Shown: in pieces, positions 1-5,826 of the stretch
How positions within the stretch are numbered: the stretch's first letter is position 1
How the letters are laid out: each line of letters begins with the position of its first letter
From: an uncultured Clostridium sp.
GTDB taxonomy: Bacteria > Bacillota > Clostridia > Lachnospirales > Lachnospiraceae
Assembly: GCA_958349075.1 (NCBI GenBank)
Contig: CATWBR010000300.1
Location: 1 to 5,827, forward strand
DNA: 5,827 nt
Reading direction: 5' to 3'
Notes under the pieces: model-generated
What the model saw: the letters and a program-made list of their open reading frames with translations, nothing else
Database searches by the model: none
What the model was told of the DNA's origin: nothing
Position numbers and translations under genes: made by a program

Positions 1-149
1 TTCTGGCCGGATTCCCCCTCACGACAACCTATCCCCGGGACTGAAGACTCATACACACCCCTCACCACCCCGGCCCCTGGCCTGCCGGCGGCGTCCTCAT
101 CTGCTCAATTAAATCCCTATATTCGACACCGTTTCGCGAAAACTTATTC
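1..149. other. C-rich upstream region, no assignable gene
   Basis: This stretch is strongly C-rich on the + strand up to about 100, unlike the A/G-rich coding strands that follow. Forward frame 1 is open from base 1 to a TGA at 151-153 (50 codons, rich in Pro/Ser/Thr). It could be the tail of an upstream gene, but the composition does not look like this genome's coding sequence and nothing is recognisable. One reverse frame is also open at the left edge but has no ATG. CCGGC (70-74) and GCCGG (84-88) can pair across 9 nt, without a following T run, so it is not a convincing terminator. A fabT-like regulator gene is expected to the left but is not visible. Confidence 0.35.
132..141. repeat. 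10-bp perfect palindrome upstream of the -35 box
   Basis: TTTCGCGAAA is a perfect palindrome ending 8 bp before the -35 hexamer. Its position would suit an activator or a second repressor dimer. With arms of only 5 bp it could be chance, and I know of no regulator to assign to it. Confidence 0.3.
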
Positions 150-178
150 TTGACAAACAGAAGGAGATTGGATACACT
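150..178 (+). promoter_or_regulatory. sigma-A type promoter of the fab operon
   Basis: A perfect -35 box TTGACA (150-155) is separated by exactly 17 bp from TACACT (173-178), a 4/6 match to TATAAT that keeps its TA and final T. Transcription would begin near 184-187, giving a fabH leader of about 48 nt. It is the best promoter I find in the window, and it sits just upstream of the first gene of the cluster. The AAGGAG at 161-166 falls in the promoter spacer, so it should not be read as a ribosome site. Boxes seen directly; activity inferred. Confidence 0.82.
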
Positions 179-186
179 GTGAATAG

Positions 187-199
187 TTTGAATATCAAA
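187..199. promoter_or_regulatory. FabT-like (MarR family) operator
   Basis: The 13-mer TTTGA-ATA-TCAAA is an interrupted palindrome with perfect 5-bp arms. It matches the TTTGA-N3-TCAAA core of the FabT operator described for streptococcal fab genes (consensus ANTTTGATTATCAAATT). It begins about 9 bp after the -10 box, at the predicted transcription start, where a bound repressor would block initiation. FabT binds DNA more tightly with long-chain acyl-ACP as partner, so feedback repression by end product is the likely logic. It does not resemble the FapR site. No regulator gene is in the window; the assignment rests on motif and position. Confidence 0.68.
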
Positions 200-233
200 G
201 CATTTAAAACCAAAAGCAAATCGGGGATAAAAT

Positions 234-1196
234 ATGACTTCAAGAATAATCGGAACCGGCTCTTATCTGCCGGAAAATATTGTTACAAATACAGACTTAA
301 CGGAGTTTATCGACACGAGTGACGAATGGATCCGCGAGCGGAGCGGAATCTGCTACAGGCGGATTTCTACCGAGGAGGGCACATCGGTCCTGGCGGTCCG
401 GGCGGCTCAGAGAGCCATTGAGAATGCGGGCATCGCACCGGAGGAGATTGAAATCATCGTTCTGGCAACATCCTCACCGGACAGGAGCTTCCCCAGCGCG
501 GCTACGGACGTGCAGGCGGCGGTTGGGGCGCTGAATGCGGTAGCGTTTGATATTAGTGCGGCCTGCTCCGGATTTATCTATGCCATGCATATTGTACAGG
601 GATTTATCCAGTCGGGGATTTACAAGACAGGCCTGGTGATTGGTGCGGAGACCCTCGGCAAGGTACTTGACTGGACGGACAGAGGAACCTGCTTCCTGTT
701 CGGCGATGGAGCCGGCGCCGCAGTAGTAAAGGCCGATGAGAAAGGCCTGATAGACACGCTGGTAGGCAGCGACGGAAGAAAGGGCTGGGTGCTGGAATGC
801 CAGTCCAGAAGTCTTGGCAACTGCCTGACGAAGGTAAAGCCGGAACTTGGATTTATGAAAATGGACGGCCAGGAGGTCTTCAAATTTGCGGTCCGCAAGG
901 TGCCGGAGATTACAAAACAGATTATGGATGACAACGGCCTGGTTCAGGAGGATATCCGTTATTTCGTACTGCATCAGGCGAACATCAGAATCCTGGAGGC
1001 TGTTTCCAAAAGGCTGAAGATTCCGATGGAAAAGATACCCGTCAATTTGGATCAGTACGGCAATACGTCCGCAGCATCTATTCCGGTACTCTTAGACGAG
1101 ATGCACCGGGACGGCCGTTTACAGCGCGGCGACAAAATAGTTTTGTCGGGCTTCGGCGCGGGACTCACCTGGGGAGCCATGCTTCTGGAATGGTAA
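234..1196 (+). CDS. fabH: 3-oxoacyl-ACP synthase III (KAS III), FabH
   Basis: FabH starts fatty acid chains in the cytoplasm by condensing an acyl-CoA primer, usually acetyl-CoA, with malonyl-ACP. At 320 aa it has normal family length and opens with the typical IIGTGSYLP strand. The catalytic triad is intact: Cys111 in DISAACSGF, His247 in VLHQAN and Asn277 in GNTSA (E. coli Cys112, His244, Asn274). Trp32 and Arg36, which hold CoA in E. coli FabH, are kept within DEWIRERSGI; the usual Thr37 is Ser. The FGDGAGA loop lies at 156-162 and the C-terminal GFGAGLTWGA at 307-316. The ATG at 234 is supported by alignment of the N-terminus, although the ribosome site (GGGG at 223-226) is weak. It is the first gene of the operon, directly behind the promoter and FabT-like site. 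Primer preference (straight or branched) cannot be told from sequence by eye. Confidence 0.97.
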   Translation: MTSRIIGTGSYLPENIVTNTDLTEFIDTSDEWIRERSGICYRRISTEEGTSVLAVRAAQRAIENAGIAPEEIEIIVLATSSPDRSFPSAATDVQAAVGALNAVAFDISAACSGFIYAMHIVQGFIQSGIYKTGLVIGAETLGKVLDWTDRGTCFLFGDGAGAAVVKADEKGLIDTLVGSDGRKGWVLECQSRSLGNCLTKVKPELGFMKMDGQEVFKFAVRKVPEITKQIMDDNGLVQEDIRYFVLHQANIRILEAVSKRLKIPMEKIPVNLDQYGNTSAASIPVLLDEMHRDGRLQRGDKIVLSGFGAGLTWGAMLLEW

Positions 1197-1201
1197 GGTA
1201 A

Positions 1202-1237
1202 AAAGCCTCGGACCGGCCGGGCCGGCTGAACGGCTTT
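1202..1237 (+). other. GC-rich stem-loop in the fabH-acpP gap
   Basis: AAAGCC (1202-1207) pairs with GGCTTT (1232-1237). Inside it CCGGC (1213-1217) pairs with GCCGG (1221-1225) around a 3-nt loop. The element starts 5 bp after the fabH stop. What follows is A/T-rich (TATAATAG) but not a U run, so it is at best a leaky terminator or, more likely, an RNA processing or 3'-end-stabilising structure between fabH and the highly expressed acpP. A perfect TATAAT (1237-1242) overlaps its right edge, but there is no -35 box 17 bp upstream. Pairing seen directly; role inferred. Confidence 0.45.
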
Positions 1238-1288
1238 ATAATAGAAACAATATTAAAAATAAGAAATAGTAAAAGGAGACAGAGAGCT

Positions 1289-1522
1289 ATGTTAGAAAGA
1301 ATGAAAGAGATGATTGCAGACCAGTTAAGCGTTGATGCGGAGAGCATTACAGAGGTTTCCACATTTAAAGAGGATCTTGGCGCAGATTCACTGGATCTGT
1401 TCGAGCTTGTAATGGCGCTTGAAGATGAATACTCCGTTGAAATTCCTGCAGAAGACTTACAGAATCTCTTAACAGTAGGCGACGTAATGAACTATTTAAA
1501 AGAAAAAGGTGTTGAGGCATAA
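1289..1522 (+). CDS. acpP: acyl carrier protein
   Basis: This 77-aa acidic protein carries growing acyl chains between all the fatty acid synthesis enzymes. The attachment site for 4'-phosphopantetheine is Ser34 in the hallmark GADSLD motif (31-36), where helix II begins. The flanking helices match ACP: helix I MLERMKEMIADQL, helix II LDLFELVMALEDEY, and the C-terminal TVGDVMNYLKEKG. The length equals that of E. coli ACP (77-78 aa). The start at 1289 has a strong AAGGAG at 1273-1278 with a 10-nt spacer. It needs activation by a holo-ACP synthase, which is not in this window. Its stop overlaps the fabK start by one base (TAATG). ACP is normally needed in large excess over the enzymes, which may explain the strong ribosome site and the stem-loop upstream. 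Confidence 0.98.
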   Translation: MLERMKEMIADQLSVDAESITEVSTFKEDLGADSLDLFELVMALEDEYSVEIPAEDLQNLLTVGDVMNYLKEKGVEA

Positions 1523-2448
1523 TGAAAACAAGAGTGACAGAACTCTTAGGGATTGAATACCCGATTATCCAGGGCGGAATGGCCTGGGTGGCAGAACATA
1601 ATCTGGCGGCGGCCGTTTCAGAGGCAGGCGGTCTTGGACTCATCGGAGGAGCAAGCGCTCCGGGAGAAGTAATCCGCGATGAGATCAGAAAAGCCAGAGC
1701 ATTGACTAATAAGCCCTTCGGCGTAAATGTTATGCTGATGAGCCCCTATGCCGATGAAGTGGCAAAGGTGGTTGTGGAGGAAGGCGTCAAGGTTGTTACA
1801 ACCGGAGCCGGAAACCCGGGCAAATATATGGAAATGTGGAAGAACGCAGGAATTAAGGTAATTCCGGTTGTCGCTTCCGTGGCCCTTGCCAGAATGATGG
1901 AAAAGGGCGGAGCCGATGCGGTAGTGGCAGAGGGCACAGAATCCGGCGGCCATATCGGCGATCAGACAACGATGAGCCTGGTTCCCCAGGTAGTGGACGC
2001 TGTTTCCATTCCGGTGATTGCAGCCGGAGGAATCGCAGACGGCAGAGGGATTGCAGCGGCATTTATGCTGGGCGCCGAAGCGGTCCAGATGGGAACCCGC
2101 TTTGTAGTGGCAAAGGAATCCATTGCTCACCAGAACTACAAAGACAGGATTATCAAAGCAAAGGACATCGATACGGCGGTTACGGGGCGCAGCCATGGCC
2201 ATCCCGTGAGAGGTTTAAGAAATAAGATGACCAGAGAGTATATCAAACTTGAGCAGGAAGGAAAGTCCTTTGAGGAACTGGAATACCTGACCATGGGTTC
2301 CCTCAGGAACGCCGTAATGGAAGGCGATATCATGACCGGAACCGTTATGGCCGGCCAGATTGCAGGAATGGTAAAGAAAGAACAGACCTGTAAAGAGATG
2401 ATCGATGAGATGATGGCCGAGACAGAAAAACTGCTGGGCAGAAAATAA
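1522..2448 (+). CDS. fabK: enoyl-ACP reductase II, FMN-dependent, FabK
   Basis: FabK reduces trans-2-enoyl-ACP to acyl-ACP, the last step of each elongation round, using NAD(P)H and bound FMN. This 308-aa protein has the nitronate monooxygenase/FabK TIM-barrel pattern: YPIIQGGMAWVA (13-24), GGLGLIGG (36-43), PFGVNVML (65-72), the TESGGHIG motif (139-146) and IPVIAAGGIADGRG (163-176) with AVQMGTRF (187-194) for phosphate and flavin binding. His144 matches the catalytic histidine of S. pneumoniae FabK. FabK is unrelated to the short-chain reductase FabI and is known to be insensitive to triclosan. The family also contains nitronate monooxygenases, but the place between acpP and fabD settles the role. 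The ATG at 1522 overlaps the acpP stop by 1 nt, with only a weak ribosome site (AAGGTG at 1506-1511 or GAGG at 1514-1517), so translation is probably coupled to acpP. Confidence 0.95.
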   Translation: MKTRVTELLGIEYPIIQGGMAWVAEHNLAAAVSEAGGLGLIGGASAPGEVIRDEIRKARALTNKPFGVNVMLMSPYADEVAKVVVEEGVKVVTTGAGNPGKYMEMWKNAGIKVIPVVASVALARMMEKGGADAVVAEGTESGGHIGDQTTMSLVPQVVDAVSIPVIAAGGIADGRGIAAAFMLGAEAVQMGTRFVVAKESIAHQNYKDRIIKAKDIDTAVTGRSHGHPVRGLRNKMTREYIKLEQEGKSFEELEYLTMGSLRNAVMEGDIMTGTVMAGQIAGMVKKEQTCKEMIDEMMAETEKLLGRK

Positions 2449-2585
2449 TGATGAAAAGCACGCTCCGGGGCCTTTTCACGCTGTCTGATGAGAAGACGGC
2501 GGAAAACGTACAGAGCGGCTTTTTACCGCCCGGATACCGGAGGAAAGACAGGCCGGCGGCTGGGGAATCAGTAAAAAGTAAGTAA
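2448..2585 (+). CDS. possible small ORF of 45 codons, no recognised family
   Basis: An open frame begins at an ATG that overlaps the fabK stop by 1 nt (TAATG, followed at once by a second ATG) and ends at TAA 2583-2585, 26 nt before fabD. It would encode a hydrophilic, mostly basic 45-residue peptide with a central GFLPPGYRRKDRP segment and a Lys-rich end; there is no signal peptide or membrane segment. The same TAATG arrangement links acpP to fabK, so coupled translation is conceivable. Against it: no good ribosome site, no known counterpart in fab clusters, and 45 codons can stay open by chance at this G+C. It could also be decayed sequence. Two short hairpins, GCGG/CCGC (2515-2529) and CCGG-ATA-CCGG (2530-2540), lie inside it. 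Confidence 0.22.
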   Translation: MMKSTLRGLFTLSDEKTAENVQSGFLPPGYRRKDRPAAGESVKSK

Positions 2586-2611
2586 GGATAAGTTGGGAGC
2601 GAGGTAACGCT

Positions 2612-3538
2612 ATGAGCAAAATTGCATTTATTTTCCCGGGACAGGGAGCGCAGGCCTGTGGTATGGGTCAGGATTTTTATGAGCAGACGAGTGACGCAAA
2701 AGAGATTTTTGAAAAGGCATCCGAAATACTCGGATTTTCCATGCAGGAGCTCTGCTTTGAAAAAAATGACAGACTGGATATCACGGAGTACACACAGCCG
2801 GCTATGGTTACGGCCAGCATCGCTATGATGAAGGTGTTCATGGAGCGGACGGGGATAAAACCCGATGTGACGGCCGGTTTAAGCCTGGGAGAATACCCTG
2901 CAATGGTTGCGGCTGGCGTTATGTCGGCAGAAGACGCAATCCGGACAGTAAGGCAGAGAGGAATCCTGATGCAGGAGGCGGTTCCGGCGGGAGTCGGGGC
3001 TATGTCTGCCGTACTGGCCATGGATGCGGAGAAGATTGAAGAAGTGATTGCCGATGTGGAAGGCGTTCAGATTGCCAACTACAACTGCCCGGGCCAGATT
3101 GTAATATCCGGTAAAAAAGAGGCGGTTGAAAAAGCGGCGGAAAAATTAAAAGAGGCCGGAGCCAAGAGGGTTCTTCCGTTAAATGTAAGCGGCCCATTTC
3201 ACTCTTATCTGCTGGAAGAAGCGGGAGAGAAGTTATACGAAGTGCTGGAAGCGGTGGAAGTACATACGCCGGTCATTCCTTATGTGGCCAATGTGACGGC
3301 GGAATATGTCACAGACAGCCGGGAAGTGAAACAGCTCCTTAAGAAACAGGTATCCTCATCGGTGCGCTGGGAACAGAGTATCAGGAAGATGCTGGAAGAA
3401 GGAGTGGACTTATTTATAGAGATTGGGCCGGGAAGGACACTGACCGGTTTCATGAAGAAAATCGACAGAAACGTGAAAGCGATAAATATAGAAAAACTCG
3501 AAGACATTGAGAAGGTAAAGGAGGCGTTAGGATGTTAA
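2612..3538 (+). CDS. fabD: malonyl-CoA:ACP transacylase, FabD
   Basis: FabD moves malonyl from CoA to ACP, supplying the extender unit for FabH and FabF. At 308 aa it has the standard length. It opens with [11 protein letters not shown] (4-14), whose Gln11 helps form the oxyanion hole. The nucleophile is Ser91 in [10 protein letters not shown], the base is His197 in GPFHS, and Arg116 in [12 protein letters not shown] would bind the malonyl carboxylate; these match E. coli Ser92, His201 and Arg117. The ferredoxin-like small domain lies around 125-195 ([14 protein letters not shown] at 154-167), and [12 protein letters not shown] (269-280) closes the fold. Leu90 stands where E. coli has His in GHSLG. 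The start at 2612 is supported by GAGGT at 2601-2605, 6 nt upstream. The gene's end overlaps fabG by 7 nt. Confidence 0.97.
   Translation: MSKIAFIFPGQGAQACGMGQDFYEQTSDAKEIFEKASEILGFSMQELCFEKNDRLDITEYTQPAMVTASIAMMKVFMERTGIKPDVTAGLSLGEYPAMVAAGVMSAEDAIRTVRQRGILMQEAVPAGVGAMSAVLAMDAEKIEEVIADVEGVQIANYNCPGQIVISGKKEAVEKAAEKLKEAGAKRVLPLNVSGPFHSYLLEEAGEKLYEVLEAVEVHTPVIPYVANVTAEYVTDSREVKQLLKKQVSSSVRWEQSIRKMLEEGVDLFIEIGPGRTLTGFMKKIDRNVKAINIEKLEDIEKVKEALGC
3517..3524 (+). promoter_or_regulatory. strong ribosome binding site for fabG
   Basis: AAAGGAGG lies inside the last codons of fabD, 7 nt before the fabG ATG at 3532. It fixes the fabG start and explains how fabG can be translated strongly despite beginning inside fabD. 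Confidence 0.85.
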
Positions 3539-4272
3539 ACGATAAAATTGCAGTTGTGACGGGCGCCAGCCGCGGAATCGGCAGACAGATTGCCCTGACC
3601 ATGGCAAAAGAAGGCGCCACCGTGATTGTTAATTACAACGGCTCCGCTGCGAAGGCAGAGGAAGTGGTGAAAGAAATCTGTGAGGCGGGCGGCCAGGCGG
3701 AGGCGGTTCAGTGCAACGTGTCCGATTACGCAAAGGCAGAAGAATTCCTCAAATATGTCATTGGAAAATATAAGAGAATCGATATTCTGGTAAACAATGC
3801 GGGAATCACAAAAGATAACCTGCTGATGAAGATGAGCGAAGAGGAATTCGATTCTGTAATCGATATTAATTTAAAGGGAGCATTTAACTGCGTAAAACAT
3901 GTGTCCCGCCAGATGTTAAGACAGAAGGGCGGACGCATTATCAATATATCTTCCGTATCCGGCGTAATGGGCAATGCGGGCCAGGCAAACTACTGCGCGT
4001 CCAAGGCAGGCGTGATTGGCCTTACAAAGTCGGTGGCGAGAGAGCTGGGAAGCCGCGGTATCACGGTCAATGCAATTGCTCCGGGTTTTATAGAGACAGA
4101 GATGACAGACGTACTCCCGGACAGTGTAAAAGAGGCGATGGGGGAGCAGATTCCGTTGAAGAAATTCGGAAAAACAGAGGATGTGGCGAATATGGCTGCT
4201 TTTCTGGCGTCCGACAAGGCGGGATATATTACAGGCCAGGTTATCTGCGTAGACGGCGGAATGGCAATGTAG
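3532..4272 (+). CDS. fabG: 3-oxoacyl-ACP reductase, FabG
   Basis: FabG reduces 3-ketoacyl-ACP to (R)-3-hydroxyacyl-ACP with NADPH, the first reduction of each cycle. It is a classical short-chain dehydrogenase of 246 aa with a Rossmann fold. The cofactor loop is TGASRGIG (10-17), followed by NNAG (88-91). The full catalytic tetrad is present: Asn113, Ser141, Tyr154 and Lys158 (YCASK), with the same spacing as E. coli Asn110, Ser138, Tyr151, Lys155. APGFIETEM (183-191) and the C-terminal [16 protein letters not shown] are typical of true FabG rather than other dehydrogenases. The start overlaps the fabD end by 7 nt in another frame. It lies between fabD and fabF as in streptococcal clusters, so the fatty acid role is secure. 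Confidence 0.97.
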   Translation: MLNDKIAVVTGASRGIGRQIALTMAKEGATVIVNYNGSAAKAEEVVKEICEAGGQAEAVQCNVSDYAKAEEFLKYVIGKYKRIDILVNNAGITKDNLLMKMSEEEFDSVIDINLKGAFNCVKHVSRQMLRQKGGRIINISSVSGVMGNAGQANYCASKAGVIGLTKSVARELGSRGITVNAIAPGFIETEMTDVLPDSVKEAMGEQIPLKKFGKTEDVANMAAFLASDKAGYITGQVICVDGGMAM

Positions 4273-4281
4273 GTTTTCAGG

Positions 4282-4367
4282 GTAACAGTTCAGCCATGAT
4301 TTTGCAGCGGTTAGGCCGAGGGCGGAGCTGTAACGTTTCAGGCGGCTGTAAAGGAATGAACAGTTGC
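4282..4367 (+). repeat. three related 12-mers in the fabG-fabF gap, able to form competing stems
   Basis: GTAACAGTTCAG (4282-4293) and GTAACGTTTCAG (4330-4341) are direct copies agreeing at 10 of 12 bases. ATGAACAGTTGC (4356-4367) is a degenerate inverted copy. The inverted copy can pair with the first (10 pairs, one of them G-U, and one A-A mismatch) or, less well, with the second, so the two stems exclude each other. CAGC (4305-4308) and GCTG (4327-4330) could close an inner helix. The structure ends 11 nt before the fabF ribosome site. It may be an RNA control or processing element, or members of a dispersed intergenic repeat. Pairing was done by eye without energies. Confidence 0.4.
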
Positions 4368-4378
4368 GGTTTAGCGAG

Positions 4379-4386
4379 AAAGGCGG
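4379..4386 (+). promoter_or_regulatory. ribosome binding site that sets the fabF start
   Basis: AAAGGCGG lies 7 nt before the ATG at 4394. It favours that ATG over the in-frame TTG at 4364, which would add ten residues (MRFSEKGGWI) absent from FabF proteins. Confidence 0.75.
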
Positions 4387-4393
4387 TTGGATT

Positions 4394-5638
4394 ATGAGCA
4401 ATATGACAAGAGTAGTTGTAACGGGAATGGGTGCCATCACCCCAATCGGCAACGATGTGGAGTCCTTCTGGGAAGGGCTGAAAGAGAAGAAAATCGGTTT
4501 TGGGCCAATCACATATTTTGACACGGCGGAGTATAAAGCAAAGATAGCCGCCCAGGTAAAGGATTTCAATGCGAAGGATTATATGGATCCAAAGGCAGCC
4601 AGGAGAATGGAAACTTTTTCCCAGTATGCAGTAGCGGCGGCCTCACAGGCAATCAAACAGGCCGGACTGGATATGGAAAAAGAAGATCCGTATAAGGTGG
4701 GCATCAGCATCGGTTCCGGAATCGGCAGCCTTCAGGCAATCGAGAGAGAATATACAAAACTTCAGACCAAGGGTCCAAGCCGGGTTAACCCGCTGCTCGT
4801 TCCGCTTATGATCAGCAACATGGCGACAGGCAATGTCTCCATCCAGTTCGGTTTAAAGGGCAAGAGCATCAACGTAGTAACAGCCTGTGCAACGGGAACA
4901 CACTCTATCGGCGAGGCGTACCGCTCCATTCAGCACGGCGAGGCAGATGTGATGGTAGCCGGCGGAGCTGAGGCCTGCATTACGCCTCTCGGTGTGGCGG
5001 GATTTACCGCTCTGACGGCCCTCTCCTCCAACGATGATCCGGAAACAGCATCCAGACCGTTTGACAAGGACCGCGACGGCTTTGTTATGGGAGAAGGTTC
5101 CGGCGTGGTAGTTCTGGAATCCCTGGAACATGCTCAGAAGAGAGGAGCTGTTATTCTGGCCGAGTTAGTCGGATACGGTTCCACCAGCGATGCGTTCCAT
5201 ATCACTTCCCCTGCAGAGGATGGAAGCGGAGCCGCGAAGGCAATGGAATTTGCAATGAATGACGCGGGTATTAAACCGGAGCAGATTGACTATGTCAACG
5301 CCCACGGAACCAGCACTCACCACAATGATCTTTTTGAGACAATGGCCATCAAGCTGGCGCTTGGCGAACATGCATATAAGATAAAAGTGAACTCCACTAA
5401 ATCCATGGTCGGCCATCTTCTTGGTGCGGCAGGCGGAGTAGAGTTTATCACCTGCGTGAAGTCCGTTATGGAAAATTATATTCATGCCACGGCAGGATTA
5501 AAGGAAGCCGACGAGGGCTGCGATCTGGACTACACCATGGGTGAGGGCGTGTCGACGGACGTCAATTATGCCATCAGCAACTCCCTGGGCTTCGGCGGAC
5601 ATAATGCCAGCCTGATTGTAAAGAAATTCGAGGCATAA
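4394..5638 (+). CDS. fabF: 3-oxoacyl-ACP synthase II (KAS II), FabF
   Basis: FabF elongates acyl-ACP by condensing it with malonyl-ACP, releasing CO2. From the ATG at 4394 the protein is 414 aa, very close to the family length (411-414), and opens RVVVTGMGAITPIG. The thiolase-fold active site is complete: Cys165 in TACATGTHS, His304 in NAHGTST, Lys336 in NSTKSMVGH and His341 in GHLLGAAGG (E. coli 163, 303, 335, 340). RPFDKDRDGFVMGEG (221-235) and SNSLGFGGHNAS (395-406) are also typical. After the His304 motif it reads HH (309-310), where many FabF proteins have Pro plus another residue; the catalytic His itself is unaffected. An in-frame TTG at 4364 is a possible but unlikely start. In S. pneumoniae accB follows fabF; here 189 nt of non-coding sequence follow up to the window edge. 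Confidence 0.97.
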   Translation: MSNMTRVVVTGMGAITPIGNDVESFWEGLKEKKIGFGPITYFDTAEYKAKIAAQVKDFNAKDYMDPKAARRMETFSQYAVAAASQAIKQAGLDMEKEDPYKVGISIGSGIGSLQAIEREYTKLQTKGPSRVNPLLVPLMISNMATGNVSIQFGLKGKSINVVTACATGTHSIGEAYRSIQHGEADVMVAGGAEACITPLGVAGFTALTALSSNDDPETASRPFDKDRDGFVMGEGSGVVVLESLEHAQKRGAVILAELVGYGSTSDAFHITSPAEDGSGAAKAMEFAMNDAGIKPEQIDYVNAHGTSTHHNDLFETMAIKLALGEHAYKIKVNSTKSMVGHLLGAAGGVEFITCVKSVMENYIHATAGLKEADEGCDLDYTMGEGVSTDVNYAISNSLGFGGHNASLIVKKFEA

Positions 5639-5710
5639 AATACCTCCTGACCAAGACAGTTAAAAATCAGATTCTGGAACCGGCGCGTTACAGTTTATAC
5701 CGGGCGCATG

Positions 5711-5738
5711 CTGTGAGGACAGGGGCTGCTGTTCACAG
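5711..5738. repeat. inverted repeat downstream of fabF
   Basis: CTGTGA (5711-5716) and TCACAG (5733-5738) are perfect 6-bp arms around a 16-nt loop; CTGT/ACAG (5711-5714, 5719-5722) offers a smaller alternative hairpin. No T run follows, so it is not an intrinsic terminator. Function unknown. Confidence 0.35.
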
Positions 5739-5756
5739 GTAGTATCCCGCGAAGTG

Positions 5757-5786
5757 TTTTCGGGCGGTTTTGCACGAAAATCCCGA
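5757..5786. repeat. overlapping inverted repeats downstream of fabF
   Basis: TTTTCG (5757-5762) pairs with CGAAAA (5775-5780), and the overlapping TCGGG (5760-5764) pairs instead with CCCGA (5782-5786). The two helices cannot form together. There is no T tract afterwards. Pairing is visible, but a biological role is not shown. Confidence 0.35.
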
Positions 5787-5788
5787 GT

Positions 5789-5826
5789 TGCACGGCGCGA
5801 AACGGCGTTTTTGCCGTTTCTGTGCA
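5789..5826. repeat. long interrupted hairpin at the right window edge
   Basis: GAAACGGC (5799-5806) and GCCGTTTC (5813-5820) form a perfect 8-bp stem with a 6-nt loop GTTTTT. The outer arms TGCAC (5789-5793) and GTGCA (5822-5826) extend it to 13 pairs across a 5-versus-1 internal loop. The T run is in the loop rather than after the stem, so it is not a standard terminator on either strand as far as visible; bases past 5827 could change that. TTGCACG also occurs twice, at 5770-5776 and 5788-5794. Candidates are an attenuator before a downstream acc/fabZ segment or a REP-like intergenic repeat. Confidence 0.5.

Noticed and set aside
161..327. Leader ORF from GTG at 179 behind AAGGAG at 161-166, overlapping fabH out of frame
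   Set aside because: The AAGGAG lies between the -35 and -10 boxes and the GTG is upstream of the predicted transcription start. The frame only shadows the fabH start and ends soon after 320.
474..974. Long antisense open frames inside fabH, fabK, fabD, fabG and fabF
   Set aside because: They mirror codon bias of strongly conserved genes on the other strand, show no family motifs, and none has promoter or ribosome-site support.
1214..1242. Full internal promoter for acpP
   Set aside because: TATAAT at 1237-1242 is perfect, but 17 bp upstream there is only CGGCCG and no extended -10 TGN, so it is not called as a promoter feature; it is kept only as one option in the findings.
4364..4393. Longer FabF starting at TTG 4364
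   Set aside because: The ten extra residues do not belong to the FabF family, no good ribosome site precedes the TTG, and the ATG at 4394 has AAAGGCGG at a 7-nt spacing.
5574..5648. Reverse-strand start with AGGAGG and ATG (minus-strand ATG at 5636-5634) at the fabF end
   Set aside because: The ribosome-site match is striking, but the frame stops after 20 codons and is antisense to conserved fabF sequence; most likely chance.
5799..5820. Intrinsic terminator of the fab operon
   Set aside because: The stem is perfect but no T run follows it on the + strand, nor on the - strand, within the window.
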